From Paraburkholderia sp. DHOC27 (GTDB lineage Bacteria > Pseudomonadota > Gammaproteobacteria > Burkholderiales > Burkholderiaceae), in assembly GCF_003429005.1 (NCBI RefSeq), contig NZ_QVQV01000003.1, positions 716,741 to 780,740 on the forward strand: DNA of 64,000 nucleotides. The letters are read 5' to 3'. The notes under the pieces were generated by a model, which was given only the letters and a program-made list of their open reading frames with translations, was not told where the DNA came from and made no database searches. Within the stretch, counting starts at the first letter, position 1, and each line of letters begins with the position of its first letter. Below are positions 17,457-25,685 of the stretch, in pieces. A program made the position numbers and the translations under genes.

Positions 17457-17810
17457 GTTGACTCTCCTGGTGCCATCCTGCGCGGTTATCTGAACCTGTG
17501 GCGCCGAACGCTCACTTTGTTCTCACGCTGGATGGTTGCTGTTGAGGACGTGTTGTCCCACGCCTTCAATCTACGCGTCGCGGCGCGCCGGAGTGCGACC
17601 AGATGTTACGGTCTGCAAGCATCAATGTTGCAGATAGCTGCGTCGCCAATCGCCATTCAGACGGGATGAAATCGAGGCCGTTTTCGTTGGATCGCCCGCC
17701 GCATGGCCGTTTTCGGGCCATTGTGCAGAGCGGAAAAGCGCGTCTCTAAGGGCGCGATCGCCGCTGCAAAAGAGGACGTGGTAAGCGTCCCTTACATCTG
17801 TGTTAGCTAT
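17457..17810. other. Intergenic region, no gene seen
   Basis: 354 bases between the 93-aa secreted protein and the histidine phosphatase gene. It must contain the promoter of the former. No strong hairpin, promoter pair or coding frame was identified. Confidence 0.4.
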
Positions 17811-18482
17811 TTAATGTGCCGCGCTGGCGGCGGCGTCGGGTAAGGACGCACAGGGGCAATCGGCGGAGCGGTCATTCAGACCCTCGTGGTCGTGCACGAA
17901 CGTCACGCGCGGCGAACTGCCCTGCCAATCCAGCTTCACCACGTAAATACTGTCGAAATCGTCGCTATGCCATTTGGGGACGTCGGCGGCGTTGCCGCCG
18001 TGGGCGGCCACCATCTGCCGCACCAGCTTCTCGATCTCCTTGTGTTCCCACGCAATGACGACGAGCTTGTGGTGATACGCGGGGTCGACGAGCGCGCTGC
18101 CGAGTTGATCGATCTGCGCGAATCCGTACGGCGTCTGCACTGGCAGCTGAAACTGAATAGCCGTTGGCTCGATGGTCGCTAACGGCCGCACATAGTAATA
18201 AGGATGGCCACCGTCGTTCTTTTGCTGGCCAGGATCGGGCGCGAAGATCACATCGGGCTTGCCGAATTTGGCTGCAATCACCGCCGGCAACGCGAGCGAG
18301 CGGTTGAGGCCCTTGCAGTCCAATTGCCCGAGACCCTCGGCCGGTTTCTCGCCGTGCCGAACGAATATCAGCGTTTCGGTGATGTTGTCGGCCGCATGGG
18401 CGACCAACGGTGCGAGGGCGCCGACGCAGCATGAGGCGAGCGCGAGCACAACGCGTTGAAGGAGTCTGCGGGAACCATTCAT
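17811..18482 (-). CDS. Periplasmic histidine phosphatase family protein
   Basis: 223 aa from ATG 18482; the 43 codons upstream in the same frame lack a ribosome site. Residues 1-30 are a signal peptide (RRLLQRVVLALASCCVGALAPLVAHA). Directly after comes TLIFVRHGEKP with Arg42-His43-Gly44, the phosphohistidine motif of the histidine phosphatase superfamily. The second catalytic histidine is probably in VIAWEHKEIEKLV. Substrate unknown. It is monocistronic. Confidence 0.85.
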   Translation of the reverse strand: MNGSRRLLQRVVLALASCCVGALAPLVAHAADNITETLIFVRHGEKPAEGLGQLDCKGLNRSLALPAVIAAKFGKPDVIFAPDPGQQKNDGGHPYYYVRPLATIEPTAIQFQLPVQTPYGFAQIDQLGSALVDPAYHHKLVVIAWEHKEIEKLVRQMVAAHGGNAADVPKWHSDDFDSIYVVKLDWQGSSPRVTFVHDHEGLNDRSADCPCASLPDAAASAAH

Positions 18483-18667
18483 CGGGAGATCCCTTCGGGC
18501 CGTATGAGAGTCGGACGATTCTAGCAGTGAGGGCGCCGATTCCAGTGCGCCGGGGGGAGCCGGTCGTGGAGACGTCTGGAGAGACTTCGCGCCGGCTACC
18601 CGGTGGCGCAAACTGACCGCGCATGCGCCAGCCAGACCCGCACCGATGAAACACGCGTTTTAAATGC

Positions 18668-18693
18668 AAAAACGGGCGCCGTCGCGCCCGTTT
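18668..18693 (-). terminator. aqpZ terminator
   Basis: AAACGGGCGC-CGTC-GCGCCCGTTT hairpin (18670-18693), followed on the minus strand by TTTTTGC. It sits just downstream of the aqpZ stop at 18717. Confidence 0.85.
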
Positions 18694-18716
18694 AAAACAC
18701 TATCGCTCTTGCGAGA

Positions 18717-19460
18717 TCAAGCGTCGGACATTGCCGCTGCCAAACTCTTGCGACGATCGGTCGAGACGATCGGGTACAGGAAGCCTGCGATCACCGCGCC
18801 GATGATCGGTGCAACCCAGAACAACCACAGTTGATCGACCGCTGCACCGCCGACGAACAGCGCCGGACCCGTCGAGCGTGCCGGATTTACCGAAGTATTC
18901 GTTACCGGAATCGAGATGAGGTGAATCAGCGTGAGGCACAGGCCGATGGCGATGGGTGCGAAGCCTGCCGGTGCGCGCTTGTCAGTGGCGCCGAGAATCA
19001 CGAACAGGAAGAAGCCGGTCATGACCACTTCGCAGATGAATGCGGCTGCCAGCGTGTAGTGGCCCGGTGAGCGGTCGCCGTAACCGTTGCTGGCAAAGCC
19101 GCTGGCGACGAGGTCGAAGCCCGGCTTGCCGCTCGCGATCAGCGAAAGCACGAAGGCGCCGAGAATCGCGCCGATGACCTGAGCGACGATGTACGGCACC
19201 AGATCGCGGGCCGGGAAGCGGCCGGCAACCGTCAGGCCGACGCTGACCGCCGGGTTCAGATGGCAGCCGGAAATGTGGCCGATGGCATAGGCCATGGTCA
19301 GCACAGTAAGGCCGAACGCGAACGACACGCCGACGAAACCAATGCCCAACCCATGAACCGGGCCGGCGAAGTTGGCGGCGAGGACGGCGCTGCCGCAACC
19401 CCCGAGGACGAGCCAGAAAGTGCCGAACAACTCGGCAACGAGGCGTTTAGACAGCTGCAT
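18717..19460 (-). CDS. aqpZ: Aquaporin Z
   Basis: 247 aa with six hydrophobic segments and two half-helices bearing the NPA signatures, [10 protein letters not shown] and NTSVNPARS. The start [26 protein letters not shown] matches AqpZ; an upstream in-frame Met is not used. The Arg after the second NPA and His in the selectivity region fit a water-specific channel rather than a glycerol facilitator. It resides in the inner membrane and equilibrates water rapidly. It is divergent from the H-NS-like gene, with AT-rich DNA between them. Confidence 0.95.
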   Translation of the reverse strand: MQLSKRLVAELFGTFWLVLGGCGSAVLAANFAGPVHGLGIGFVGVSFAFGLTVLTMAYAIGHISGCHLNPAVSVGLTVAGRFPARDLVPYIVAQVIGAILGAFVLSLIASGKPGFDLVASGFASNGYGDRSPGHYTLAAAFICEVVMTGFFLFVILGATDKRAPAGFAPIAIGLCLTLIHLISIPVTNTSVNPARSTGPALFVGGAAVDQLWLFWVAPIIGAVIAGFLYPIVSTDRRKSLAAAMSDA

Positions 19461-19754
19461 GATACGTAATCCTAAAAAATTAACTTGATTGAAGCAGGCA
19501 ACGGAGATTCGGATGCATACCTTCAAACGCGAGATTCTAGGGAAGTCGGATCGAATTGAGTGTGAAGAATTGTCAATCTTCGGATCTGGCGGCCGGATTA
19601 TTTCGCGATAAAGCGCGGGTCATTTAACAATCCAACAACCATTAATAAAATTATCAGACGATACCTTGCATATGCGGGTATTAATGGCCATTGCGAAATT
19701 CGCTAATTGCAGCTAGTCTCCGAGGCAATACGTTCTACAAAAAGGGAGAACCAT

Positions 19755-20057
19755 ATGTCGCAATATGCTGAACTCAAGGCGCAAATCGCCAGATTGCAGG
19801 CGCAAGCCGATGAAGCGAGACGCACTGAACTCGGTAATGTGATCGAGGACATTCGCAACAAGATCGCTGAATACGGACTGACCGCCCAGGACCTGGGCTT
19901 TGCCGCCGCCGCGCGCCGGGGCCGGCCGCCCAAGAAGGCGCCGCTGCCGCCGAAGTATCAGGATCCGAAATCGGGCAATACATGGAGTGGCCGCGGCAAG
20001 CCGCCCAATTGGATTGCCGGTAAGAACCGTGATCGCTTTTTGATCGATCAGGCTTAG
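19755..20057 (+). CDS. H-NS-like nucleoid-associated protein
   Basis: 100 aa from ATG 19755, with GGGAG upstream. The N-terminal half is a heptad-patterned coiled coil (YAELKAQIARLQAQADEARR) for oligomerisation. The C-terminal half has the H-NS DNA-binding pattern RRGRPPKKAPLPPKYQDPKSG...WSGRGKPPNWI, whose AT-hook-like loop inserts in the minor groove of AT-rich DNA. The upstream region 19560-19750 is AT-rich and may be autoregulated. A strong terminator follows. Confidence 0.92.
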   Translation: MSQYAELKAQIARLQAQADEARRTELGNVIEDIRNKIAEYGLTAQDLGFAAAARRGRPPKKAPLPPKYQDPKSGNTWSGRGKPPNWIAGKNRDRFLIDQA

Positions 20058-20169
20058 TTGTTCAGTAGATTATCAGGGTGAAAGCTTTCTGAAGGTCGCT
20101 GCGCATGGCAACTGAATCTGCTGCGTAACTCATCTCCGATTTGTGCCGCCTTTACGCCAATCACGGCAG

Positions 20170-20202
20170 AAAAAAAGCCACCTGTGACAGGTGGCTTTTT
20201 TT
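20170..20202. terminator. Bidirectional terminator
   Basis: AAAAAAAGCCACCTG-TGA-CAGGTGGCTTTTTTT, a perfect stem with A and T runs on both sides. It serves the H-NS-like gene on the plus strand and the convergent GT4 gene on the minus strand. Confidence 0.92.
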
Positions 20203-20331
20203 GAAGATTGCTACTAACTCCGTGCAATTCCGCTCGCGCAAACGATTCACATTGCAAACCTGTTCGGAATTGGCCTGTCTTAAGACCAATCCGAAAAGTG
20301 ACGCGAAAAGTGGCGTTTGCGCATTTCAGGC

Positions 20332-21396
20332 TTAGCCGACTGCGACTTGACGCAGCATCGGACGGCGTTCAGCTTCAATTAGCGCGGTGTAGCCATCCAC
20401 GTAGTTTTGCGCCATCGTCTTTGCGCTGAAGCGGCGTTCGAACTGGGCGCGGATTTCCGTACGCGAAAGCTGATCGAGCTTCTGCAGCGCGGCGACTGCA
20501 CCCTGCACGTCTTCCACCACGTAGCCCGTCACGCCGTGGTCGATCACCTCCGGCACTGAGCCGCGGTTGAACGCGATCACCGGCGTGCCGCACGCCATCG
20601 ACTCGATCATCACGAGGCCGAACGGCTCCGACCAGTCGATCGGGAACAGCAGCGCCTTCGCGCCCGAGAGGAACTCCGGCTTCTGCGCCTCGTTGATCTC
20701 GCCCACGAACTCCACGTGCGCCATCGACAGCAGCGGTTCGATCTCGGCCTTGAAGTAGTCCATGTCGACCTTGTCCACCTTGGCGGCGATCTTCAGCGGC
20801 AGACCGCTTTGCGCAGCGATCTTGATAGCTGTATCGACGCGTTTTTCCGGACAGATGCGGCCGAGGAACGCCAGATACTCAGGCTTCTTGTGCGTCTGCG
20901 GCGTCAGCAATTGCTCCGGCAGACCGTGATAGATCGTGTTGAGCCAGTTGGCCTGCTTCAGCGGCAGCCGTTGCGAGTCGGAGATCGACACGACCGGCGC
21001 CTGCGAGAAGGCGTCGAACACCGGTTGCAGTTCCGGCAGGTCCAGACGGCCGTGCAGCGTCGTCACGAACGGCGTATCGAGCGTCGAGAACAGCGGGAAC
21101 GGCAGATAGTCGAGGTGGAAATGCAGCACGTCGAACTCATGCGCCACACGGCGCACGCGTTCCATCAACAGCACGTGGGGCGCCATCCAGTCGCGCACCG
21201 TCGGGTCCAGACGCAGGGCGCGCGGCCAGGCCGCCTCGAGCGTGGCGGACGTCACCGAATCGCCGCTCGCAAACAGCGTGACATCGTGGCCCAGATCGAC
21301 CAGCGCTTCAGTCAGGTAGGACACCACGCGCTCAGTGCCGCCATAAAACTTCGGCGGAACAGCTTCATAAAGCGGGGCAATTTGTGCGATTCGCAT
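20332..21396 (-). CDS. GT4 family glycosyltransferase
   Basis: 354 aa with a GT-B fold. The N-terminus MRIAQIAPLYEAVPPKFYGGTERVV holds the Gly-rich donor/acceptor loop. The C-terminal half has YLAFLGRICPEKRVD, then PIDWSEPFGLVMIESMACGTPVIAF with the EPFGLVMIE (E-x7-E type) motif and RGSVPEVI. It transfers a sugar from a nucleotide donor, probably for a surface polysaccharide or stress-related glycan; the acceptor is unknown. It is a single gene facing away from flhDC. Confidence 0.88.
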   Translation of the reverse strand: MRIAQIAPLYEAVPPKFYGGTERVVSYLTEALVDLGHDVTLFASGDSVTSATLEAAWPRALRLDPTVRDWMAPHVLLMERVRRVAHEFDVLHFHLDYLPFPLFSTLDTPFVTTLHGRLDLPELQPVFDAFSQAPVVSISDSQRLPLKQANWLNTIYHGLPEQLLTPQTHKKPEYLAFLGRICPEKRVDTAIKIAAQSGLPLKIAAKVDKVDMDYFKAEIEPLLSMAHVEFVGEINEAQKPEFLSGAKALLFPIDWSEPFGLVMIESMACGTPVIAFNRGSVPEVIDHGVTGYVVEDVQGAVAALQKLDQLSRTEIRAQFERRFSAKTMAQNYVDGYTALIEAERRPMLRQVAVG

Positions 21397-22082
21397 GCGT
21401 ACTCTCCTTGTTCATAGAGGCTTCGCACGACGGCGCTCGGTAGAGCGAGGGGCGAATGCCTGGCGGACGGTCGGGCGCGGTAGGCCGCCGCCCGGGAGGC
21501 AACCCGAAAAGCTCATCGGGTTATCCCTTAAGGCCATTATCGGGATCGGCGAGCCTAATTCGAGTCATTTTTCAAACGCTTAATGTTGTTACAGCGCGAA
21601 ACATGCTGCGTTACAACCGGCAAAAACCGGCGAAATCGCCGTCCCAGCAAGCACTACAGCTTCACTTTCAAACACCTCACGACCTGCACAGGGCACTTCA
21701 ACGACGTCTGGCTGGCCCCAAAAACACCTTCAAAAAACTGTCACAAAGAGAAGGATGTTGCGGCGGCGAGAAACGCTCTATAATCGCCAGAACCGCTTAC
21801 GGTGCAAAAAAAGTCTCAATCCTTCGCACCGTTCACAGGTCAAACGACCACTCTCACGGCTTACATCTCACTTTCACCCGCCATTTTGTAGGAAAAACTC
21901 CTACACGATTAATGGATTAATCCGGCGCGCAAGCAGGGTGTCTGTCCGATTTCCCTTCCCTTTTGCATTCGACACAATGCTGCCAAGACCATAAACGGGC
22001 CGTTCGTGCGGTATGTAGGGCGCGCGCTCGAGCAAACGTTTCCGCAAACGGCCTGACCAGCCAGATCGACATCGGGGGAATC
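21397..22082. promoter_or_regulatory. Long regulatory region upstream of flhDC
   Basis: 686 bases, more AT-rich than the coding DNA, between the divergent GT4 gene and flhD. It contains a perfect -10 TATAAT at 21779-21784; upstream are TTGCGG (spacing 15) or TGTTGC (spacing 17). If used, this gives a leader of about 290 bases before flhD. Several frames run through the region but none reads like protein. The length fits the multi-input control expected of a flagellar master operon. Confidence 0.5.
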
Positions 22083-22403
22083 ATGAGCACCACAAGTGAC
22101 ATGCTCAATGAGATAAGAGAAGTCAACCTGTCTTACCTCCTGCTCGCCCAGCGCCTGCTACGCGAGGACAAGCCGATGGGCATGTTCCGCATGGGCATCT
22201 CCGACCAGCTCGCCGACGTCATTGCCAATCTTTCCCTGGCGCAGACCGTCAAACTGGCTGCGTCCAGCCAGGTGCTTTGCCGTTTCCGCTTCGACGACCA
22301 CGCGGTCCTGACCACGCTCGCGGACAAGGGCAAGAACAGCGCGATCGCCCAGGCACACTCCGCGATCCTGATGGCGAGCCAACCCGTCGAACAGGTCGGC
22401 TAA
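22083..22403 (+). CDS. flhD: Flagellar master regulator FlhD
   Basis: 106 aa from ATG 22083 (GGGGGAATC upstream). The sequence TSDMLNEIREVNLSYLLLAQRLLREDK and the helical remainder match FlhD, which joins FlhC as a D4C2 hexamer to activate class II flagellar promoters with sigma-70. The frame is open 40 codons further upstream but that part is not conserved-looking. It is followed by flhC after 67 bases. Presence of FlhDC in a betaproteobacterium contrasts with the FleQ-type control of pseudomonads. Confidence 0.95.
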   Translation: MSTTSDMLNEIREVNLSYLLLAQRLLREDKPMGMFRMGISDQLADVIANLSLAQTVKLAASSQVLCRFRFDDHAVLTTLADKGKNSAIAQAHSAILMASQPVEQVG

Positions 22404-22470
22404 CGCCCGCTTGCGCAGACAGGAACACCGACCCGTATCAGCAAGATCAGTACCCGGGGAATCCGAGCGG

Positions 22471-23034
22471 ATGGCAACGAAGAGCGTAGTGCTCGAAGTC
22501 AGGGAGATCACCCTGGCTATCGAGCTGATTGAACTTGGCGCGCGTTTGCAGTTGCTCGAGGCCGAGACCAGCCTCTCGCGCGACCGACTCATCAGGCTTT
22601 ACAAGGAACTGAAGGGCGTGTCGCCGCCCAAGGGCATGCTGCCGTTTTCGACGGACTGGTTCATGACCTGGCAACCGAACTTCCACTCGTCCCTGTTTTA
22701 CAACATCTACCGCTTCATGGCGGATCACGGCGGCTGCGCGACGATCCAGTCCATCATCAAGAGCTACCGGCTCTATCAGGAACACGTGCAGTTACATGCC
22801 GACGAGCCCGTGCTGAGCCTGACCCGCGCATGGACACTGGTACGCTTCTTCGACTCCGGCATGCTGCAGATGACGCCCTGTTGCCGCTGCGGCGGTCATT
22901 TCGTGGCGCACGCGCACGACCCGCAGCGCGGCTTTGTGTGCGGCTTGTGCCAGCCGCCGTCGCGCGCCGGTAAGACGCGGAAAGTCGCCGAAGCCAAACT
23001 GCGCGCGAGCCAGCTCGACGCGCTCGCCGTTTAG
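22471..23034 (+). CDS. flhC: Flagellar master regulator FlhC
   Basis: 187 aa. Cysteines 137, 140, 157 and 160 (CCRCGGHF ... FVCGLC) form the zinc site known in FlhC. The upstream helices (LEVREITLAIELIELGARLQ and TIQSIIKSYRLYQEHV) match the DNA-contacting core. ATG 22471 has GGGGA ten bases ahead; a 20-codon upstream extension is disfavoured. With FlhD it should activate flhB, flhF, flgB and other class II operons. Confidence 0.96.
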   Translation: MATKSVVLEVREITLAIELIELGARLQLLEAETSLSRDRLIRLYKELKGVSPPKGMLPFSTDWFMTWQPNFHSSLFYNIYRFMADHGGCATIQSIIKSYRLYQEHVQLHADEPVLSLTRAWTLVRFFDSGMLQMTPCCRCGGHFVAHAHDPQRGFVCGLCQPPSRAGKTRKVAEAKLRASQLDALAV

Positions 23035-23200
23035 GACGCGGCGCGCCAGCGCCCGTCCCGTCCACCAGAAGGCCCGGGCCCCGGCGGCCCAGCGACCACA
23101 TGGCCCAGCGCCACGGTGGCCACGCCCGGCGCCCCCGTGCCGAAGCCCGCCCGGCGCCGTGAACCCGTGTTTACACCGGGCCACCGAGAAGCTATTCCAC

Positions 23201-23227
23201 CAAAGTTTTCTCCTTCCTTGCCGTAAA
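23201..23227 (+). promoter_or_regulatory. FliA (sigma-28) promoter of motAB-che
   Basis: CAAAGTTT, 11 bases, GCCGTAAA; seven of eight bases match the -35 consensus and six of eight match the -10, with exact spacing. It lies 46 bases before the motA GTG and splits motA from flhDC, so motility and chemotaxis genes are class III. Confidence 0.88.
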
Positions 23228-23272
23228 CCAGTTTAACGACGGTCTCCGTCGCTTCCTTGTGAGGGCTCGGCC

Positions 23273-24133
23273 GTGCTGATTTTTGTTGGAACACTCGTGA
23301 CTCTGTTGTGCGTCTTTGGCGGTTACGCCATGGAAGGCGGGCACTTGGGCGCGCTGATGCAGCCAGTCGAACTGCTGATGATTGGCGGTGCCGGCGTGGG
23401 CGCGTTCGTCCTCGGTAACGGGATGAAGACCATCAAGTCGACGCTGGCCGTGCTGCCTACCCTGTTCAAGGGCTCCAAGTACAACAAGGATGTCTATATG
23501 GAGCTGATGGCGCTCCTCTACGTCCTGCTGGCGAAAGCGCGCAAGGAAGGCACGCTGACGCTCGAAGCCGATATCGACGATCCGTCGAAGAGCCCGATCT
23601 TCACGCAGTACCCGAAGATCCTGGCCGACCATCACATCATCGAATTCCTCACCGACTATCTGCGCCTGATGGTGGGCGGCAACATGAATGCGTTCGAGAT
23701 CGAAAGCCTGATGGACGAGGAAATCGAAACGCATCACACGGAAGGTGAAGCGCCGGCGCACGCGCTGGCCAAGGTTGGCGATGCCATGCCGGCGTTCGGG
23801 ATCGTCGCAGCGGTGATGGGCGTGGTGCATACGATGGCCTCCGCCGACAAGCCGCCCGCGGTGCTCGGCGAGATGATCGCCCAGGCGCTGGTCGGCACCT
23901 TCCTCGGCATTCTGCTTTCGTACGGGCTGATCGGGCCGCTCTCGAGCGTCGCAGAACAGCGCGTCGCCGAGTCGACCAAGATGTTCCAGTGCATCAAGGT
24001 GACGATCCTCGCGAGCCTGAATGGCTACGCGCCGGCCATCGCGGTCGAATTCGGCCGCAAGGTGCTCTTCTCGACCGAACGTCCGTCGTTCGCCGAGCTG
24101 GAAGAGCACGTGCGCCGCGTGAAAGCCAAGTAA
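23273..24133 (+). CDS. motA: Flagellar motor stator protein MotA
   Basis: 286 aa with four membrane segments (the first at 1-20, the last pair around 170-220). GTG start at 23273 with GAGGG upstream; the sequence MLIFVGTLVTLLCVFGGYAMEGGHL is a standard MotA start. The cytoplasmic loop carries the charged residues that contact FliG. MotA5B2 conducts protons and drives rotation. It heads the motA-motB-cheY-cheA-cheW operon behind a FliA promoter. Confidence 0.97.
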   Translation: MLIFVGTLVTLLCVFGGYAMEGGHLGALMQPVELLMIGGAGVGAFVLGNGMKTIKSTLAVLPTLFKGSKYNKDVYMELMALLYVLLAKARKEGTLTLEADIDDPSKSPIFTQYPKILADHHIIEFLTDYLRLMVGGNMNAFEIESLMDEEIETHHTEGEAPAHALAKVGDAMPAFGIVAAVMGVVHTMASADKPPAVLGEMIAQALVGTFLGILLSYGLIGPLSSVAEQRVAESTKMFQCIKVTILASLNGYAPAIAVEFGRKVLFSTERPSFAELEEHVRRVKAK

Positions 24134-24157
24134 GCGCGCGCCAGGAGACAGTTTTCC

Positions 24158-25156
24158 ATGAGCAAGGACAAAGACCGCGCGATTGTCGTCAAGCGTGCCG
24201 CGCCGAAGAAGGCGGGGCATCACGGCGGCGCGTGGAAGCTCGCCTACGCGGACTTCATGACCGCGATGATGGCGTTCTTCCTGCTGATGTGGCTGCTGAG
24301 TTCGGCCACCACGGTGCAGTTGCGCGGCATTGCCGACTACTTCAACCAGCCGCTGAAGATCACGCTGTGGGGCGGCGACCGCAGTGCCGAAGATTCGAGC
24401 GTCATGAAGGGCGGCGGCCGCGACGTCACCACGGATGCCCAGGGCATCACGCGCCAGAGCGAGGGCACGATGACGCGCGCCCAGCGCACTGCCGCGAAAA
24501 ACGACGAAGAAGCCGTCAAGCAGATGCAGGGCGAGCTGGAACGGCGCGAGCAGGTTCGCCTGCACGACCTGCAGGTCAAGCTGATGGCCGCGATCGAAGC
24601 GAACCCGGTGCTGCGCCAGTTCAAGCAACAGATTCGCATTGATTCGACGCTCACGGGGCTGCGCATCGAAATCGTCGATTCGCAAAAGCGGCCGATGTTC
24701 GCGACCGCCCGCGACGTGGTCGAGCCGTACATGCGCGACATCCTGCGCGAAATCGGCCACACGCTGAACGACGTGCCGAACCGCATCATCGTGCAGGGCC
24801 ACACCGACGCCGTGCAGTACGCCGGTGGCGAGAAGGGCTATAGCAACTGGGAACTGTCGGCGGATCGTGCGAACGCGTCGCGTCGCGAACTGATCGCGGG
24901 CGGCATGGATGAATCGAAGGTGATGCGCGTGATCGGTCTGGCGTCGACGCAGAACCTGAACAAGGCCGACCCGCTCGATCCGGAGAACCGGCGCATCAGC
25001 ATCATCGTCATGAACAAGAAGTCGGAGGAGGCGTTGATGCACGACGACTCGACCACCACGACCTTGTCCGACGACGCAGCGGGCTCGGCCCAGCTGCAAA
25101 AAATCACGCAGCCGGCAACGGTTGCTCCAGCAGCGCCCAACGTGGCGCCGAAGTAA
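24158..25156 (+). CDS. motB: Flagellar motor stator protein MotB
   Basis: 332 aa. One membrane segment near residues 28-48 (YADFMTAMMAFFLLMWLL) carries Asp32, the proton-binding residue. The C-terminal OmpA/MotB domain (IIVQGHTDAV ... NWELSADRANASRREL ... NRRISIIVMNK) binds peptidoglycan. It lies 24 bases after motA. An Ala/Pro tail of about 20 residues ends the protein. With MotA it forms the proton-driven stator. Confidence 0.97.
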   Translation: MSKDKDRAIVVKRAAPKKAGHHGGAWKLAYADFMTAMMAFFLLMWLLSSATTVQLRGIADYFNQPLKITLWGGDRSAEDSSVMKGGGRDVTTDAQGITRQSEGTMTRAQRTAAKNDEEAVKQMQGELERREQVRLHDLQVKLMAAIEANPVLRQFKQQIRIDSTLTGLRIEIVDSQKRPMFATARDVVEPYMRDILREIGHTLNDVPNRIIVQGHTDAVQYAGGEKGYSNWELSADRANASRRELIAGGMDESKVMRVIGLASTQNLNKADPLDPENRRISIIVMNKKSEEALMHDDSTTTTLSDDAAGSAQLQKITQPATVAPAAPNVAPK

Positions 25157-25237
25157 AAGTAGCGTTTCGTTGGACCGGTGCCGCCGCAGTGACGGCGCAC
25201 CTTCCGGCGATTCATTGTGAGCGCAGCGAGGGTTTCA

Positions 25238-25615
25238 ATGATCAGGCACATTCTGGCAGTCGACGATTCGGCAGCGATGCGGGAGATCCTTTCCGCCACG
25301 CTGACGACAGCCGGCTATGAGGTGACGGTCGCGGCCGACGGCAACGAAGGTCTGGAAAACGCGCTGGCGGTGCCGTTCGACCTGGTGTTGACGGACCAGC
25401 ACATGCCGGGCAAGACCGGCCTCGATCTGATTGCCGCCCTGCGCGGCAATCCGGCCTATCAGGTGACGCCGATCCTCGTCCTCACGACGGAATCCGGCGA
25501 GCCGTTCAAGGCAGCGGCACGGGCCGTGGGGGCGACAGGCTGGATCGAAAAGCCGCTCGACCCCGACATGCTGACCGAGCTGGTCGCGGTGCTGGCCGAG
25601 TCGAACCCATCCTGA
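25238..25615 (+). CDS. CheY-like response regulator (first copy)
   Basis: 125 aa single receiver domain from ATG 25238 (GCGAGGG upstream). Acidic pair Asp9-Asp10, phospho-acceptor Asp53 in LVLTDQHMPGKTG, Thr83/84 in VLTTES and Lys105 in WIEKPLDP are all present. It lacks an output domain. The position between motB and cheA is typical of Burkholderia, where this regulator is distinct from the CheY next to CheZ. It may be a phosphate sink or a second motor-binding regulator; its sequence is clearly diverged from the second copy at 33.7 kb. Confidence 0.9.
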   Translation: MIRHILAVDDSAAMREILSATLTTAGYEVTVAADGNEGLENALAVPFDLVLTDQHMPGKTGLDLIAALRGNPAYQVTPILVLTTESGEPFKAAARAVGATGWIEKPLDPDMLTELVAVLAESNPS

Positions 25616-25685
25616 GCTCATCCACCATTCATACAAGCGGCACGGCAGCCCAAGCCTAGACAGGACCTCTCGCGGTGACCCAGGC

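Noticed and set aside
21456..21920. 154-codon frame in the flhDC upstream region
   Set aside because: No ribosome site, mixed composition, and overlapping frames of similar length; better explained as regulatory DNA.
23192..25099. 635-codon minus-strand frame opposite motA-motB
   Set aside because: His/Arg-rich composition typical of antisense of high-GC genes; no start site or domain.
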